From Undaria pinnatifida (lineage: Eukaryota > Sar > Phaeophyceae > Laminariales > Alariaceae), in the NCBI GenBank assembly GCA_012845835.1, contig JABAKD010000009.1:4217324-4281323 (forward strand): 64,000 nt of DNA. Direction: 5' to 3'. Every line of letters begins with the position of its first letter. Position 1 is the first letter of the stretch. The notes below the pieces were generated by a model. It searched no databases. It saw only the letters and a program-made list of their open reading frames with translations, and was not told the DNA's origin. The position numbers and the translations under genes were made by a program. Below, piece by piece: positions 60,331 to 64,000 of the stretch.

Positions 60331-62142
60331 AATGCCAAAAATTAGTAAAAGAGATAACGACGTATGTCTTCGAAATAGTTGTTTTTCGAATACATGTTGT
60401 ACGAGAATAAGCGCTGGTGGGTGTAGTCGTGCCAATCATACTCGTCGTCAGGGACATACCTAGGACATGCCACGGTGTGCTGGCGCACGTGTTTCGCATA
60501 TTCCACTTAGCGCATCACATTCAGAGTGCATGTAAGACTTGCCGTACCCCCGTTTCTTTGTGCCGAACCGTTTTCCACTGCAGAAGCATACACTCGTGAG
60601 GCGTCACTTTTGCTGTAGGCATGAAAAAGTTTCAGCGGTAATCGAATTTGTTTTGTTGCCATTTCGCCGTAGGGGATGTTATGAGGGTCCATTTCGCCGC
60701 GGTCGTTATTATTATTGTGCGGTTTTCAATCGGCAAAAAATTGTTTAGGCTGTATGCCGACGCCCAGGCGATTTTTTATCCTTGAAATTCATGACGTACC
60801 GTCTTCGTCGCACGTGGTAGCATGTGTAAGGCCTCATTTTTCCCATACATATGCTCGACACTCGCCACGCTGACTCGAACCTCCAACCAGTCAGCATCAG
60901 TTCGGGTGTAGCACAGGCTTAAACTTGGAGTATTGCAGGTTGATGCTTCGGGGGTGAAACGGACCCGATGCTGCTGCTGTGAAACGCCGCACAGCGTGTC
61001 AGTCTGGCTCTTGTTCTGAATGTGACGGCGGGATTTTGTCTCGATGTGCTCTAGTACAACTGTGCTTCTCTCACAAGTGTCTAGCGAATGAAGGCGATTG
61101 GGTGTTTGAGCGATGCTCGCCCTGAGCTAGGTGTTCGTCGACGACCAGTCGACCAAGGATTACTTGTTTTATTTCTCGTTATCATTTTTTGTGTTTCCGT
61201 CGTAATTTATTAACCCTCCACCAACTCGTTTTAGCATTTCTGTACAATAGAAATTGCCTAACGTCCGCCTACAACCAGAGGGTAAACGGAGCGTGTAAGA
61301 CGAATAGATTAGCGCAATATCTAGGCATACAATGTCCGAACTTTGGAGCCGGCTCGTAGCTCGAGCCTGCACCACTGGCCGGAAGGTTAGGTACAACCCT
61401 GCTCATGGGCCTATCACGTTAACCACCGAGTTATATCCAGTAATAAGGAACGACCAGCAGGTACCTGCTGTATGATAATAGCGGCCATGTACATTCCCGC
61501 CCGTCTCTAAAGATTCGCGAGAAACACAACGACGGAAAGTTAAACTCCTCAGGGAACGGTATCAAACCATTATTGTGGAACAATGTCCCATGATACGACC
61601 ACAGCGGTACAGCACTATCCAAAATATCACCCCGGGCAACCAATGACAACTTGGATCTGACCGACTAGCTTCGATACACATAGGTTTCCGCACGTTAAGC
61701 GATCATAAAGTCCAACCATTCGTGGTGAGGTTCGTCATGATCGAACAGCTATCGCGCTTAATGGCCGTGAAGAAAATATTTTTCTCGGCCGCATCGTCAT
61801 CTATACCTCTTCTAGCAAACCACGCACCACGCGTCGCACGTTGCATTGCGCATGAAACCTGCCGAAACCCAGGCCACACACGGAATGTGTACTCCAGTGC
61901 AACAGCAAATCGAAAATGGAGGGATCACATCTGGACATGTCCGGTGCAGTCACAGCCTCGGCGATGAACCGCCAGCTGTGGCTGCTTCAGGAACTATCGG
62001 CACGCCAGGCAGAAAATCTAAGTCACATGTATATTTCTAACGTGCCACACGTCTACAGGTATTGTATCGTATGTTCTACAAGATTCCCCTTCGGGAGGTG
62101 GACACGTGCCTCCCGGGGGCGACGCAAGTCGAATGACTACAA
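60331..62142. other. No gene recognised
   Basis: Unassigned. Open frames of 60-80 codons occur on both strands with no recognisable domain or splice context. Confidence 0.35.
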
Positions 62143-62164
62143 CTAACTGATGATGATGAAGTAT

Positions 62165-62833
62165 TTATGCAGAAGGTGTATATCGGAGGGATGCGTAGTG
62201 GAAAGAATGTGGATAATATAATAAGATATCACCAGCTGGATATCACAGACATTTGGAGGAGGAGGGTTGGGATATTGCTGAGGCTCGGTGTGATAAGTTA
62301 TTCGAAAGTCCACTCCGTATAACTGCGTGGCAGCAACTAATTCTACGTTTGTAGCATATGCGTAAGGCTGTGACATGAAGTGGAGATACTCTTCAACACT
62401 CGAATATGTGGTAGGTTGAGATCCAGCGACTTCCACAAGTTCTTGATTTCCTCCAGCTAAGATGCTGTCGTGGAAAGTGTTGAAACCTGATCCTGGGATA
62501 ACGGTGTACAAATTGGTTGTGATGTGGGCAATAATATGTGCACGGACGATGTGATGTTAAGCTGGGTTGTTGTGCACACGACGCGAGATACATCTTAATA
62601 AACATGCACCATCACCAATCTCGGGAATAATAATGGACCATTGACCAGAATTGTTATTGTTGCCGCTGTTGTTGTCTTGATCATTTTCGCTGTCTGATGG
62701 GGTTTGTACTGCTGCTGTCGCTGCTGTTAGAGGAATCATTGGTGTAGATTTGTTGTGTGTTTTCTGTGTCCAGTATTTTTCCCCGCGCGCTTATACCGAT
62801 GTTTGTTGCCGATATGGTCTGTTGTGTCCACAT
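62165..62833 (-). pseudogene. OTU-family cysteine protease, full-domain copy with lesions
   Basis: Minus strand. After an N-terminal linker rich in Ser, Asn and Asp, the OTU catalytic motif is clear: IPEIGDGACLLRCIS (the D-G-x-C box with nucleophile Cys). The domain continues with GSGFNTFHDSILAG and ends with a HYASL motif (catalytic His region of the family) and a TAA at 62165-62167. OTU enzymes remove ubiquitin-like modifiers; some are carried by mobile elements. Compared with the tandem copy there are three lesions: one extra base in the linker (a run of four G against three on the plus strand near 62700), a Leu-to-stop change after HNNPA, and a frameshift just before HYASL. Not functional as it stands. 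Confidence 0.75.
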
Positions 62834-63586
62834 CGTTACTTTTGCTTGAGTTGTGTTGCTACTTTATATCTCTTTATACAGGTTTCGCTACTGCTGTATG
62901 GTAACCACCGTGTCAATTGTGAGGGAGAACTCACAGTAAACTTAGAGTCTATGGACTACGTGCTGCTTGCTGGTGGTGCTGCTGACGGAACTTTGCAAGA
63001 CAAACGGAACTTTTTCGGGCACGTTGGCGTTGTTTGTTCCGTTCAGAAAAATATATTGTCTACACCGACAAATGATTCTTTATTATCTACATGACCTTGA
63101 TTTGCTCCAGCTAAGATGCTGTCGTGGAAAGTGTTGAAACCTGATCCTGGGATAACGGTGTACAAATTGGTTGTGATGTGGGCAATAATATGTGCAAGGA
63201 CGATGTGATGTAAAGCTGGGTTGTTGTGCACACGACGCGAGATACATCTTAATAAACATGCACCATCACCAATCTCGGGAATAATGGACCATTGACCAGA
63301 ATTGTTATTGTTGCCGCTGTTGTTGTCTTGATCATTTTCGCTGTCTGATGGGTTTGTACTGCTGTCGCTGCTGTTAGAGGAATCATTGGTGTCAATTTGT
63401 TGTTTGTTTTCTGTGTCCAGTATTTTTCCCCGCGTGCTTATACCGATGTTCGTTGCCGATATGGTCTGTTGTGTGCACATCGTTATTTTTGCTTGGGTTG
63501 TATTGCTACTTTATATCTCTTTATACAGGTTTCGCTACTGCTGTATGGTAACCACCGTGTCAATTGTGAGGGAGAACTCACAGTAA
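62455..63586. repeat. Tandem duplication carrying the OTU gene
   Basis: About 62455-62936 and 63109-63586 are direct copies at more than 90 % identity by eye (cagctaagatgctgtcgtgg through ggagaactcacagtaaa), offset about 650 bp. The duplication covers the N-terminal and middle parts of the OTU gene plus about 100 bp upstream of its start. Confidence 0.85.
63043..63480 (-). CDS. OTU-family cysteine protease, N-terminal copy (truncated)
   Basis: A 145-codon open frame from ATG at 63480. Residues about 30-65 form a Ser/Asn/Asp-rich linker; the D-G-x-C box is in EIGDGACLLRCIS, followed by an open core where the other copy has a stop. After HDSILAGANQ the frame leaves the homologous sequence and ends with about 18 unrelated residues, so the C-terminal half with the catalytic His is missing. 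It is unlikely to be active alone. Possibly transcribed; no promoter recognised. Confidence 0.65.
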   Translation of the reverse strand: MCTQQTISATNIGISTRGKILDTENKQQIDTNDSSNSSDSSTNPSDSENDQDNNSGNNNNSGQWSIIPEIGDGACLLRCISRRVHNNPALHHIVLAHIIAHITTNLYTVIPGSGFNTFHDSILAGANQGHVDNKESFVGVDNIFF

Positions 63587-64000
63587 ATGACATAGTTCAC
63601 GTCGTTGCAGCGGGTACATATACACCGCGCCTGCGGGAAAATTCTCTCGCAAATACATTTTGATGCCACCCCGATGTACGTGCGAGGACTAAAGTTCCAC
63701 CGTGTGTGTAGTAGACGTATTTAAGCCTGACGATATGCCTATATTTTAGGCTCTAAACCAAATTAAGCCATATCGTGTTTTACATGTCTACAAAATAGGT
63801 CTATTTTATCCACCTAACGACCACGGCAGACCACGGTGAGATGATGTGGATTTTCCCAAAATATGCACTTGGGCACATTTTGGCCCAAGTGCATATTTGA
63901 AGCAATTTTCCGAGTATTTTCCAGCAAACAACAGCATTTCAGACGACAAAAGCTCGAGGAAACATCAGACGGATGCCTACATTTCGAGGGTGGAAATTGA
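63587..64000. other. No gene; contains a strong hairpin
   Basis: No coding signal. Positions 63859-63874 (aaatatgcacttgggc) and 63883-63898 are perfect complements around an 8-nt loop. Confidence 0.6.

Overview
The window looks like intergenic or intronic DNA of a multicellular eukaryotic alga, most likely a brown alga or close stramenopile relative (inference). Reasons: there is no compact gene order; most of the sequence is dispersed repeats, satellites and dead retrotransposons; intron-type splice sites (GTAAG/GTGAG, CAG) are visible; and four 84-nt minus-strand exons each encode one repeat resembling the chlamydial polymorphic-membrane-protein (Pmp) type, a repeat I associate with brown-algal proteins. 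No complete, intact conventional gene is recognisable.

Layout. 1-5.3 kb: short tandem repeats, copies of a G-run-rich repeat family (called R here), an AGT microsatellite and an exon-like 191-nt segment. 5.3-13.4 kb: one large satellite whose core alternates monomers of about 140 and 89 bp. 13.5-18.2 kb: a GC-rich patch, a second and a partial third copy of the 191-nt segment, twin hairpins, and unassigned sequence. 18.2 kb: first Pmp-type exon. 18.9-20.15 kb: R repeats on the minus strand. 20.40-28.94 kb: a giant inverted repeat (foldback-like element, arms about 4 kb) carrying in both arms a LINE 3' end, a tRNA-like/SINE-like unit and tandem subrepeats; one arm alone has a 60-bp hAT-like miniature element.

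29.1-32.5 kb and 46.5-50.7 kb are two diverged direct copies of one long block (called S) that holds the other Pmp-type exons (30.7, 49.5 and 49.8 kb). Between them lie a Ty1/copia retrotransposon (34.36-42.00 kb; LTRs, gag, protease, integrase, reverse transcriptase and RNase H all recognisable and all broken), which itself contains two miniature inverted-repeat insertions, and a divergent pair of non-LTR retrotransposon (LINE) remnants (43.4-46.06 kb) whose 3' end is a pyrimidine tract plus an AAC-repeat tail. A 12-bp palindromic array with a telomere-like centre interrupts the second S copy at 47.9-48.65 kb.

53.3-57.5 kb is a second large inverted repeat built from R units head to head, C-rich on the left and G-rich on the right. 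58-59 kb holds another LINE-type fragment and a second copy of one of the miniature elements. 62.2-63.5 kb holds a tandem duplication of a gene for an OTU-family cysteine protease on the minus strand: one copy keeps the whole domain but has three lesions, the other is open but truncated.

How it fits together: the elements record a nested history. LINE 3' ends and a tRNA-like unit sit inside both arms of the foldback element, so they were there before or during the inverted duplication; the hAT-like element landed in one arm afterwards; two miniature elements landed in the copia after it had inserted. If the Pmp exons are expressed, they could belong to one very long, repeat-stuffed minus-strand gene or to several paralogous fragments; the sequence alone does not decide this.
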